The notes under the pieces: generated by a model
What the model was told of the DNA's origin: nothing
Seen by the model: the letters and a program-made list of their open reading frames with translations, nothing else
Database searches by the model: none
In this document: positions 6,851 to 14,344 of the stretch, piece after piece
Numbering within the stretch: the first letter of the stretch is position 1
How the letters are laid out: each line of letters opens with the position of its first letter
Translations under genes and position numbers: made by a program
NCBI GenBank assembly: GCA_043812935.1
Contig: JBDRLO010000019.1
Span: 1 to 17,892, forward strand
Reading direction: 5' to 3'
DNA: 17,892 nt
DNA from: JBDRNE01 sp043812935
GTDB taxonomy: Bacteria > Omnitrophota > Gorgyraeia > Tantalellales > Tantalellaceae

Positions 6851-7855
6851 TTAAAAATAACCTGCCGGGGCCTCTACAATATCTTTAACTGCTAATCTTT
6901 TTTTGTTAAAATCAAAAACATCTTTTTCTTTTATTCTTAATACTGCGTTTTCTAACTGATCTTCCAGCATTAAAAAGTCAAATTTTTTAAATTTATATCC
7001 ATATACGACATCATTTGCTATTTTTATGATTTCCTCAATTTTCATTAAGTTTAAATCGCGTTCTTCCTCCGCAATTTGATCCGAGATTTTAAACCTTACA
7101 AAGAAAACTTTTCCACCATCCGCTGATACCACAAAATCACTTTCCGCCGTCTCATATTTAAAAAGTTTTAACAGATCTTCTTCTCTGCGGAAATCTAATT
7201 TCATCCGATTAGCTATCTGCGCCGCTAAAAATTCCTCCATCGTAATATCTTTTAAATAAAATTTCTCACGCCAATACCCTATGTCCGTAAGTTTTGTCGG
7301 CGGGCTTCTGAAAAATTCTTCTAAAACATTTTGTTGTGTTTCATTCCCGACACCAAAACTTTCAAGAACTGCTTCAATAGATCTTTCCTTTTTTGCCTGC
7401 GGCGTAAGGTTAATAGTAAACAATGTTCTTTTAAAAGATTCGTCTCTTGAAATATCACGGTACATACCGCGTTTAACGTCCTCAACGTATTTTATTATTA
7501 CAACCTGTAGCTCCGGAAACCGCGCGTCCTGTGTAATGACGCAATAAAACTTTATATCCGCGTCCGTGCTTAAAACTACCCTTGATGCGATTAAAAGAAG
7601 GTTGCTAATACTGTCCCAGGCTTCTGAACTGACGCCCAACCCAGCGTCCAAAAGCCCTTTCATGGGATAATATATACCCATTGTTTTGCCCTTAACCGTT
7701 ACGTCTACGTCCATATTATATTCTGTTTTGCATATAGAACGTACCGCTTCCGGCAGTTTCTCTTTCGGGAAAGACGGCACACACCCGGTTACCCCTACTA
7801 ACAAACTAAAAACCGCAAATACCGCCGCACAATATCTTACGCCTTTATTCAGCAC
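6851..7855 (-). CDS. putative lipoprotein of unknown function
   Basis: I do not recognise the family. A GTG start at 7855 gives 334 residues beginning with a basic N-terminus and hydrophobic stretch (about 8-22) that ends in a lipobox VTGC with Cys25, so it should be a secreted lipoprotein. The rest is a mixed alpha/beta soluble protein with no cysteine-rich or repeat regions. An upstream ATG at 7921 is in frame but would add a poly-Lys/Arg stretch that is only the shadow of the acidic ftsH-like C-terminus. AAGGTGGG lies 6 nt before the GTG, and the GTG overlaps the ftsH-like stop by 11 nt, so translation is probably coupled. Coupling suggests work with the protease, perhaps as a partner or substrate adaptor; that is inference. 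Confidence 0.8.
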   Translation of the reverse strand: MLNKGVRYCAAVFAVFSLLVGVTGCVPSFPKEKLPEAVRSICKTEYNMDVDVTVKGKTMGIYYPMKGLLDAGLGVSSEAWDSISNLLLIASRVVLSTDADIKFYCVITQDARFPELQVVIIKYVEDVKRGMYRDISRDESFKRTLFTINLTPQAKKERSIEAVLESFGVGNETQQNVLEEFFRSPPTKLTDIGYWREKFYLKDITMEEFLAAQIANRMKLDFRREEDLLKLFKYETAESDFVVSADGGKVFFVRFKISDQIAEEERDLNLMKIEEIIKIANDVVYGYKFKKFDFLMLEDQLENAVLRIKEKDVFDFNKKRLAVKDIVEAPAGYF

Positions 7856-9503
7856 GGCTATCCCACCTTTTTTCTTCTTCCGAAGGAGTTTCAGTTTCTT
7901 CCGGATTTTCTTTTTCGCCATATTCAGAAAAAATCGCTATAATTTCATCATATTCAAGTTCTTCTCTTTTTAAAAGTTCCGAAGCAAACCTGTCTAAAAT
8001 CGCGCGTTTTTCTATGAGCATTTTTTCTATTTCTTTTAAACATTTGCTGATAATCGCGTTGGTATCTTTATTTAAGGTTGTTCTGACATCTTCTGAAAGC
8101 TGTTCTTTTGGAATAACTGTAAAATCCCCTATTAATCCGGATTCTCCCATGCCCAATTGCCATACCATGCTATGTGCAATCTGCATAGCTTTCTGGAAAT
8201 CAGAACTTACTCCGCTGGTAGTTGTCCCGTATTTAATTTTTTCAGCGGCAAACCCGCCTAAAGAGATCATCACATCCGAACACAAATGTTCTTTACTATG
8301 CGAATGTAATTCTTCTTTTTCCGGAGACCAAACAACGCCTAACGCTCCTTTGCGGGGAATAATACTCGCTTTAAAAACACTTTTTGACGGTGCTTTTAAA
8401 AATGTCGTTATTAAGTGTCCTGATTCATGATAAGCAGTCATTTCTTTTTCTTTTGGGGTTACCGTAAGCCGGTATTTTATCCCCAAATCCACTCTTTCAA
8501 AAGCTTCACTTATTTCTTTTAGGCCTATTTCCGACTTCCTGTGTCTTGCCGCGATCAAAGCGGATTCTTTTACAATATTAGCAATATCTGCAGGGCTTTT
8601 ACCTACAGCCCGGCGCGCTAAACGCCCCAAATTAAGTCCTTCTTCCGCTTTTACTTTATCTAAATAAAATTTAAAAAGTTCTTCCCTGTCTTCCTGCGAA
8701 GGTTTTGTTATCATTATCTTGCGATCAAACCTCCCAGGCCTTAAAAGCGCCTGATCAAGATGATGTTCCGAAGCGTTCGTTGCGCCGATAACGACTATAT
8801 TATCTTCTTTTCCTTTTAAACCATCCATTTCAGCAAGAACCTGATTAAGCGTACTATTAGTTTCTTGCCCGCCCATAAAACTGAAAGTTCTGGATCTTCC
8901 AATGGCATCTATTTCATCTATAAAAATAATACATCCGCCGTATCCATAAGCTAAATCACGCGCTTTTTTAAAAAGTTTTCTCACACGCGAAGCACCGACT
9001 CCAACAAAAACTTCAACAAACTCACTGCCGGACATTGAAATAAACGGCATATTCGCTTCAGTTGCTATAGCTTTTGCCAAATAAGTTTTTCCACATCCGG
9101 GAGGGCCCAGCATAAGAAGGCCTTTAATAACATTACCCCCCATTTTCTGAAGAGCGGCTCTGTCTCTTATAAGCTGTACTATTTCTCCTGCTTCCTGTTT
9201 AGCATCATACATGCCTATAACATCTTTCCATGTAATGGAAACATCTTTTCCTTTTATCGGCGCTTTATCAAGTTTTGCAAACCCGCCCCGCATAAAAGTC
9301 AAATACATAAACACAAATATCCCGGCATGTATACCCGCCATAATAAACTGCACAGGCATTGTCGCAAGCGTCATTTTTCTGTAAAAAGATTCTAGAGACA
9401 TTAATCCAATAACCGAAAGAATAAGCAGTATAATAACAATAAAAACAACTATAATCATTGTTTTATATTGCCTTACATACATTTGTAGTCTTCGTGTAAT
9501 CAT
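7845..9503 (-). CDS. FtsH-like membrane AAA+ zinc metalloprotease
   Basis: ATP-dependent protease of the inner membrane, FtsH/M41 family. The 552 residues contain two membrane spans (about 17-37 and 50-70), Walker A GPPGCGKT (133-140), pore loop FVEVFVGVGASR (162-173), Walker B IIFIDEID, the second region of homology ending LLRPGRFD (251-260), catalytic HESGH (359-363) and the third zinc ligand Asp435 in GVSSDFQKA. Catalysis looks intact. The loop between the two membrane spans is only about 12-15 residues, whereas ordinary FtsH has a folded periplasmic domain of roughly 70, so this looks like a divergent paralog. The C-terminus is acidic. GGGAG precedes the ATG. It overlaps the lipoprotein gene and lies between the two transketolase genes. 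Confidence 0.93.
   Translation of the reverse strand: MITRRLQMYVRQYKTMIIVVFIVIILLILSVIGLMSLESFYRKMTLATMPVQFIMAGIHAGIFVFMYLTFMRGGFAKLDKAPIKGKDVSITWKDVIGMYDAKQEAGEIVQLIRDRAALQKMGGNVIKGLLMLGPPGCGKTYLAKAIATEANMPFISMSGSEFVEVFVGVGASRVRKLFKKARDLAYGYGGCIIFIDEIDAIGRSRTFSFMGGQETNSTLNQVLAEMDGLKGKEDNIVVIGATNASEHHLDQALLRPGRFDRKIMITKPSQEDREELFKFYLDKVKAEEGLNLGRLARRAVGKSPADIANIVKESALIAARHRKSEIGLKEISEAFERVDLGIKYRLTVTPKEKEMTAYHESGHLITTFLKAPSKSVFKASIIPRKGALGVVWSPEKEELHSHSKEHLCSDVMISLGGFAAEKIKYGTTTSGVSSDFQKAMQIAHSMVWQLGMGESGLIGDFTVIPKEQLSEDVRTTLNKDTNAIISKCLKEIEKMLIEKRAILDRFASELLKREELEYDEIIAIFSEYGEKENPEETETPSEEEKRWDSRAE
7862..7869 (-). promoter_or_regulatory. ribosome-binding site fixing the lipoprotein GTG start
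   Basis: AAGGTGGG on the minus strand, inside the ftsH-like coding sequence, ends 6 nt before the GTG at 7855. It supports re-initiation there rather than at the ATG at 7921. Confidence 0.7.
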
Positions 9504-9570
9504 ATTATCTCCCTTTTATTATTCATTCTTGTTTTACCGCGCTTCGTTAATCCACGCAGTTTGTATCCTC

Positions 9571-9605
9571 GCTAGCCAAACCGGGGGATTAATTAACCGG
9601 CTACC
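9571..9605. repeat. 8-bp tandem array at the transketolase N-subunit stop
   Basis: Octamers GCTAGCCA, AACCGGGG, GATTAATT, AACCGGCT followed by ACC. The stop codon TAA (9593-9595) and the last Gly, Ala and most of the Val codon of the transketolase N subunit lie inside the array. More degenerate than the other arrays, but the phase is continuous. Confidence 0.6.
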
Positions 9606-10435
9606 CGTTTTTCCGTTTCATCAAGTTCTTTCAACGCTTTCTCAAGTTCTTCCGGTTTTGGCGCAACGCCATGCCATCCGGCTTTATTTTCAACAAAGGA
9701 AACGCCTTTACCTTTTATTGTATGCGCAATTATTATTTGCGGTTTTCCTTTGACACTTTTTATCTCTTTAATAGCTTTATCCAATTCATTAAAGTCATGC
9801 CCGTCTATTTCAATTGCATACCATCCAAAGTTTTCCCATTTTTTCCTATATTCACCTAAATCCATAACTTCACAACAAAACCCGTCTATCTGTAATTTAT
9901 TAAAATCAATTATACCGCAAAGATTATCAAGCTTATAATGCGCCGCCGTCATCGCAGCTTCCCATACCTGTCCTTCGTTTGTTTCACCATCTCCCATTAA
10001 ACAATATACTTTAGCATCAATTTCATCCATTTTATCAGCAAGCGCAAATCCTACTGCCACCGAAAGCCCCTGGCCAAGAGAACCACTTGATATTTCTACA
10101 CCGGGAAGCCCTAATTGAGGATGTCCCTGAAGCCTCGAGCCAAGTTTTCGCAATGTCCAAAGCTCCTCTTTCGGAAAGAACCCAATATCCGCCAAAACAG
10201 CATACAACGCAGGACATCCATGCCCTTTTGATAAAATAAATTTATCGCGTTCACGCAAATTAGTTTTTTTCGGATTTACATTCATTTCACCGTAATATAA
10301 AGCTATTAATATCTCAACAATAGACAAAGACCCGCCGGTATGTCCGCTGCCAGCTTTTTCCAACATTGTCAAAATATCACGTCTGATTTGTATGGCTTTC
10401 AGTTCTTTTCCCCTGGTACCAATAAGTTTTTTCAT
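9593..10435 (-). CDS. transketolase, N-terminal (thiamine-diphosphate) subunit
   Basis: First half of the split transketolase and partner of the protein at 5755-6702. The 280 residues show His32 in GSGHTGGSLS, SKGHGCPALY (69-78), and the diphosphate/Mg-binding motif from GDGETNEGQVWEA (148-160) to the closing Asn179 in DFN. QIDG and the KGKGVSF segment follow. The C-terminal VAG is encoded by intergenic octamer repeat, so it is probably a late addition. A weak purine-rich Shine-Dalgarno (AAAGAGA) precedes the ATG. It lies 19 nt after the TPR gene. Split transketolases with adjacent N and C genes are common in archaea and many anaerobes; here 2.9 kb separates them. Confidence 0.93.
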   Translation of the reverse strand: MKKLIGTRGKELKAIQIRRDILTMLEKAGSGHTGGSLSIVEILIALYYGEMNVNPKKTNLRERDKFILSKGHGCPALYAVLADIGFFPKEELWTLRKLGSRLQGHPQLGLPGVEISSGSLGQGLSVAVGFALADKMDEIDAKVYCLMGDGETNEGQVWEAAMTAAHYKLDNLCGIIDFNKLQIDGFCCEVMDLGEYRKKWENFGWYAIEIDGHDFNELDKAIKEIKSVKGKPQIIIAHTIKGKGVSFVENKAGWHGVAPKPEELEKALKELDETEKRVAG

Positions 10436-10454
10436 TTGTCTCTTTCTGTTTAAT

Positions 10455-11960
10455 TTACCGTTTCACTTTTTCTATTTTTTTTAAAATTACCTTGTTGCCC
10501 GGATTTATTTTTACGGCTTTATCCCACGCCTCCAAAGCCTGATTAACCTCTCCATTAGCAAGATAGGCGTCTCCAAGATGTTCTCTTATTACCGCATCTT
10601 CCGACTGGTATTTAACAGCTTTTTCCAAATAAAACAACGCTTTTTTAAATAAGCCTTTTTTATAATACGCCCATCCTAAACTATCAAGATAGGCTCCGTT
10701 TTCCGGCTTCAATGAAACGGCTCTTTCCAAGAGTTCCACAGCGCGATCCAAGTTCTTCTCTTCTTCAGCATATATATAACCTAAATAATTAAAAACTTCC
10801 GGAATATCTTTGCCCTGTAAAACAATATTTTCCAAAATTTCTATTGCCTGAGATCTTTTGTTGTCACGGTCTTTCGCCGTAGCCAGATAAAACCGGTACA
10901 TATCATTTCCCGGATCTTTTTCTATGGCTTTATTATAAAAAATAACCGATTTATCGTAATTGCCCCGAATTGTTTCCAGGTAACCTAACCCCGCGTATAC
11001 AACCCCAAGTGACAATCCGTTTGCTAAGGCTTCTTTTAAAACAGCTTCGGCTTCATCATATTTTTTTTCTGATATATAAATTCCAAAATTGCGCAAGTAC
11101 GGTTCCGGAGAAACTTTTTCAATACGCATTAACACTTTATTCTGTTCTATTGCTTTATCAGTTTCACACAAGCGATGATACAATTGCCCTAACCTCACAT
11201 GCGCTTCCCTGTTTACGGAATCTATTGTTATTACTTTCTGGTACTGTTTTATTGCTTCAGCATATTTTCCGTCAATCTCATAAATAAACCCCAGAACCAT
11301 TTGCGCTTCAACATAATCTTGATCCATTTCAACCGCTTTTTCCAGATTCTTTTCAGCCTTATCTAAAAGATTTAATTTGCTGTAAATAACCCCTAAATAA
11401 AAATATAAAAACGCTTCATCCTGCCGTTTTTCGATTATTTTTTCATACATCTCCGCTGCTTTATCAAACTTTTGCTGCACAACAAAAAGATCGGACAAAA
11501 ACGTCAGCACTTCTAAATTTTCAGGGTCATATTTGAGCGCTTTTTCATGCTGAGCTTGAGCAGCTTGAAAGTCACCCTTAGCAGTATAAATAACAGCTAA
11601 AAGAAGATAGGATTTAACATTCTCAGGGTCTAGTTCACAGGCTTTTGTCAACACGCTGACAGCTTTATCCAATTTACCCAAAAACAAGAAATCGGATCCT
11701 AATTTAAGATAAACTTCAGCTACATCGCTTTTAATCTTCAATACTTTGTCGTACTCATTAATAGCTTTTTCAGTTTCGCCAAAATTATCGTAAATGGCTC
11801 CTGTAATAAAATAAGCAAGCGCTTTTGAAGTTTCTTTAATTTGGCCATCCGCCGCTCTCGTTTTATCAATAACAAACTCCGCGGCATCAGACACTTCTGT
11901 AAAAGAACAACACAAAAGAAAAAGTATAACGGCAACTTTTGCTGTTCCCATTACCGTCAT
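10455..11960 (-). CDS. exported TPR-repeat protein (about 13 TPRs)
   Basis: No specific family recognised. The 501 residues start with a signal peptide (hydrophobic about 8-20, likely cut near VSDA/AEF around residue 27). About 13 consecutive tetratricopeptide repeats of 33-35 residues follow, from about residue 47 to the C-terminus, each with the G-Y-A-P pattern (for example the LGWAYYKKG unit near 430). Such superhelices act as protein-protein scaffolds, often in outer-membrane or polysaccharide-export assembly. It is therefore probably periplasmic or outer-membrane associated. Its ATG overlaps the stop of the 31-residue ribosomal-like gene by 4 nt (ATGA). The repeated LLCC in the signal region is not a proper lipobox. 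Confidence 0.88.
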   Translation of the reverse strand: MTVMGTAKVAVILFLLCCSFTEVSDAAEFVIDKTRAADGQIKETSKALAYFITGAIYDNFGETEKAINEYDKVLKIKSDVAEVYLKLGSDFLFLGKLDKAVSVLTKACELDPENVKSYLLLAVIYTAKGDFQAAQAQHEKALKYDPENLEVLTFLSDLFVVQQKFDKAAEMYEKIIEKRQDEAFLYFYLGVIYSKLNLLDKAEKNLEKAVEMDQDYVEAQMVLGFIYEIDGKYAEAIKQYQKVITIDSVNREAHVRLGQLYHRLCETDKAIEQNKVLMRIEKVSPEPYLRNFGIYISEKKYDEAEAVLKEALANGLSLGVVYAGLGYLETIRGNYDKSVIFYNKAIEKDPGNDMYRFYLATAKDRDNKRSQAIEILENIVLQGKDIPEVFNYLGYIYAEEEKNLDRAVELLERAVSLKPENGAYLDSLGWAYYKKGLFKKALFYLEKAVKYQSEDAVIREHLGDAYLANGEVNQALEAWDKAVKINPGNKVILKKIEKVKR

Positions 11961-12052
11961 ACTTTCCTCTTCTTGTGCCGATCCCGGCGCATTCTTTTCT
12001 TACGTTTGTGCCTTTTCACTTTTTTTATTTTTCTTTTTTTCCCACAGGGCAT
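11957..12052 (-). CDS. COX24/AURKAIP1 (mS38-like) small basic ribosomal protein
   Basis: A 31-residue protein beginning MPCGKKRKIKK and containing KRHKRKKRMRRDRHKK. More than half its residues are Lys or Arg. It matches, by memory of the family, the tiny AURKAIP1/COX24-domain proteins of Bacteroidota and other phyla (MPxGKKRK start, HKRKKRxRxxRHKK core), which relate to mitochondrial mS38 and actinobacterial bS22 of the small ribosomal subunit. A strong AAAGGAGGTG lies upstream, although its 12-nt spacing is long. The TGA stop overlaps the TPR gene's ATG. The match rests on motif recognition only. An alternative reading is a chance Lys-rich ORF, but the Shine-Dalgarno and coupled overlap argue against that. 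Confidence 0.8.
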   Translation of the reverse strand: MPCGKKRKIKKVKRHKRKKRMRRDRHKKRKV

Positions 12053-12164
12053 ACCTTTTTGACACCTCCTTTAATAGTGAATGGCAGATAGTTAATACTG
12101 TACAGATTTATATTTTGCTATACCACCGCTATTAACACCTTATTCTCACCATTGTATTTATATT

Positions 12165-13043
12165 TTAGTAAATAACTTTGTTTAAAGGATATTCTATGAA
12201 TCCTTGCGCGCCCGCTTTCTGAAGTTTAGGAATTAATTTTTTTACATCTTCTTCATCTATAACGGTTTCAATATCAACCCAATTTTCATCAAAAAGCCGG
12301 GAAATTGTCGGGGCTTTCATTGACGGTAAAATTTTTATTATCTTTTCTACATCATTTCGTCTAGCATTCATCTTAAGCCCTACTTTACCTTCCGCAAGTA
12401 TTGCTCCGCCTAAAAGTAAAGTTATGCGTTCTATCTTCTCTTTTTTCCAGGCATCTTTCCAGGCGGCTTTATTAACAATGAATTGAGTCGTTGATTCACA
12501 TATTGTATCGATAACTTTCAAATCATTGGCTCTCAAACTACTGCCTGTTTCCGTAACTTCAACAATAGCATCTATTCCCATTTTAGGTTTTACTTCCGTC
12601 GCCCCCCAGCTAAATTCAACTTCTGCTGAAACACCTTTTTGTTTAAGATACTTTTTGGTAACATTTACCAATTCTGTCGCTATCTTCTTACCCTCTAAAT
12701 CTTTAACCGTTTTTATCTTTGATGAATTCGGCACAGCAAGAACCCATTTTACGGGTTTCATGCTTTGCTTGGCATATACTAATTCCGCCGCTCTTTCCAC
12801 TTTAGATGAATTTTCTTTTATCCAATCGTTTCCCGTTATTCCGCAATCAATTATACCGTCCTCAACATAGCGCGACATTTCCTGCGCCCGGAACAATATA
12901 ACCTCAATATCATCGTCATTTATATCCGGAAAATATGACCGCGCTGAAACTTTTATTTTATAACCCGCTTTTTCAAATAATCTTATGGTCGCATCCTGTA
13001 AACTACCCTTTGGAATACCGATTTTTAGTTTATTCTTTGTCAT
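12165..13043 (-). CDS. hisG: ATP phosphoribosyltransferase, long form
   Basis: Commits PRPP and ATP to histidine synthesis. At 292 residues it is the long (HisG-L) form: a type-II periplasmic-binding-protein catalytic fold (IGIPKGSLQDAT at the N-terminus, CGITGNDW, and the PRPP loop EVTETGSSLRAN) followed by a C-terminal ACT-like regulatory domain (about 220-292) that gives histidine feedback inhibition. A HisZ partner is therefore not needed. No other his genes are in the window, so it is detached from a his operon or leads into one elsewhere. A sigma-70-type promoter is visible about 70-95 nt upstream. A weak GGA stands before the ATG. Confidence 0.95.
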   Translation of the reverse strand: MTKNKLKIGIPKGSLQDATIRLFEKAGYKIKVSARSYFPDINDDDIEVILFRAQEMSRYVEDGIIDCGITGNDWIKENSSKVERAAELVYAKQSMKPVKWVLAVPNSSKIKTVKDLEGKKIATELVNVTKKYLKQKGVSAEVEFSWGATEVKPKMGIDAIVEVTETGSSLRANDLKVIDTICESTTQFIVNKAAWKDAWKKEKIERITLLLGGAILAEGKVGLKMNARRNDVEKIIKILPSMKAPTISRLFDENWVDIETVIDEEDVKKLIPKLQKAGAQGFIEYPLNKVIY

Positions 13044-13100
13044 TTCATCCTTTACGATTTACGTTTTTAAAATCTTAATTAATAATAATAAAACAGACTG

Positions 13101-13114
13101 TATATTTAAATATA
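13101..13114. promoter_or_regulatory. AT-rich palindrome at the hisG promoter
   Basis: TATATTTAAATATA is a perfect 14-bp palindrome overlapping the -10 region and probable start of the hisG promoter. It could be an operator. AT-rich palindromes also arise by chance, so this is tentative. Confidence 0.35.
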
Positions 13115-13139
13115 TTATTACAGCCAATTTTTGTGTCAA
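13112..13139 (-). promoter_or_regulatory. sigma-70-type promoter for hisG
   Basis: A perfect -35 TTGACA (13134-13139) and a -10 TAATAT (13112-13117) are separated by 16 bp, on the minus strand and about 70 nt upstream of the hisG ATG. The transcript could extend through the ribosomal-like, TPR, transketolase and ftsH-like genes, since the following gaps are short. Confidence 0.65.
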
Positions 13140-13290
13140 TTGTATATCAATCTAACCTTATAGTCAATACATTACTACTATTACACACATATTACACACA
13201 ATATTTAGCAATTACTGCAATAACCGGCCGAAGGCTCTGCTGCCAGGGGCAGATATAATGACACTGGACAAATATGCCTTAACCCGGCAC

Positions 13291-14331
13291 TCATCCGTTC
13301 GGTTCTATTACAACTTTTATAGATTCATTTGCCTCTGAAACCAATTTAAACCCTAATCCAATTTCCTGCAAAGACAACCGATGAGTAATCATCTCCCTTA
13401 TTGGAAGCCTTTTTGCTTTAATTAATTCAATGGCAGTATCCGCATCCAAAGGGCTATTGCCATAGGACGGCACTAATTTAATACCGTTACGCCAAAAATC
13501 ATTAACCGGAACGGATAAATTTACTCCAGGATCTGTGGGCGCAAAAAAGAGAACCGTACCGCCTCTTTCCACCGATTGTAATGCTTGTATAAAAGCCGAT
13601 AGCGCTCCTGTACAAACTATAACTAAATCAGCAAGCCTTCCGTTATTTGCCCGGCGCACACCATCGGAAAGATCTTCATCGGCGGCAATAATTGTCCCGG
13701 CTCCGAATTGATGCGCCATTTTCAACCGGTTTTCATTAACATCCGTAGCTATAATGCATCCTGCGCCTGTAGCCCTAGCTAAAGAAACGTGTAATAACCC
13801 GGAAATCCCACTACCCAGGATAAGAACGCTTTTCCCCGGAGACATTCCAACAATTCTCTGCGACCGCAAAACACAAGCAAGCGGTTCAATGAAAACTGCT
13901 TCTTCATATGAAACCTCGTTTGGTAAAAGAAAAACTCCTCTATCAACATTTATTTTAGGAATTCTTATATATTCGGCAAACCCGCCGGGATCAAAATTAG
14001 TATTATGCAGTGTATCACAAACCGTATGTTCGCCTCTCAAGCAATAATAACAAGTGTTACAGGGAACATGATGTGAGACAAACACCCTGTCTCCAAGTTT
14101 GTATTTTTTCACATTTTGCCCTATTTTTACTATTTCTCCGGCAATTTCATGCCCTAAAACTAATGGCGCTTTTTTAATCCGGTACCATTCCATAACATCA
14201 CTACCGCAAATACCGCTTGCAATTACTTTTACCAAAATTTCGTCCACGCTTATCTCCGGCACAGGAACTTCTTCAATTTGAATATCTCTGTTGTTATAGT
14301 ATTTTGCTATTCGCATATTTTTAACTTCCAT
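13291..14331 (-). CDS. zinc-dependent medium-chain alcohol/polyol dehydrogenase
   Basis: MDR-superfamily NAD(P)-dependent dehydrogenase of the threonine/sorbitol dehydrogenase type. The 346 residues have catalytic zinc ligands Cys42 (GICGSD) and His61-Glu62 (GHEIAG), Glu149, and the structural zinc cysteines 91, 94, 97 and 105. The Rossmann loop is GSGISG (173-178). Asp197 at the end of the second Rossmann strand favours NAD over NADP. AGGAG lies 10 nt before the first ATG; an ATG five codons later (MRIAKYY) is also possible. It follows the LsrF-like aldolase by 13 nt, so the pair probably handles one sugar or sugar-phosphate derivative. The substrate cannot be read from the sequence. Confidence 0.92.
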   Translation of the reverse strand: MEVKNMRIAKYYNNRDIQIEEVPVPEISVDEILVKVIASGICGSDVMEWYRIKKAPLVLGHEIAGEIVKIGQNVKKYKLGDRVFVSHHVPCNTCYYCLRGEHTVCDTLHNTNFDPGGFAEYIRIPKINVDRGVFLLPNEVSYEEAVFIEPLACVLRSQRIVGMSPGKSVLILGSGISGLLHVSLARATGAGCIIATDVNENRLKMAHQFGAGTIIAADEDLSDGVRRANNGRLADLVIVCTGALSAFIQALQSVERGGTVLFFAPTDPGVNLSVPVNDFWRNGIKLVPSYGNSPLDADTAIELIKAKRLPIREMITHRLSLQEIGLGFKLVSEANESIKVVIEPNG

Positions 14332-14344
14332 ACTAAAACCGCTC

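Noticed and set aside
7856..7921. N-terminal extension of the lipoprotein from an ATG at 7921
   Set aside because: It would encode only a Lys/Arg-rich stretch that is the frame-shadow of the acidic ftsH-like tail and would push the signal peptide inside; the GTG at 7855 has a good ribosome-binding site.
5755..10435. Split transketolase as part of a sulfoquinovose (sulfo-transketolase) pathway
   Set aside because: No sulfosugar isomerase, sulfolactaldehyde enzyme or sulfonate exporter is present; an ordinary pentose-phosphate role is simpler.
13240..13252. CTGCC-AGG-GGCAG hairpin downstream of the dehydrogenase gene as a terminator
   Set aside because: Only a 5-bp stem, and no T-tract follows in the direction of transcription.
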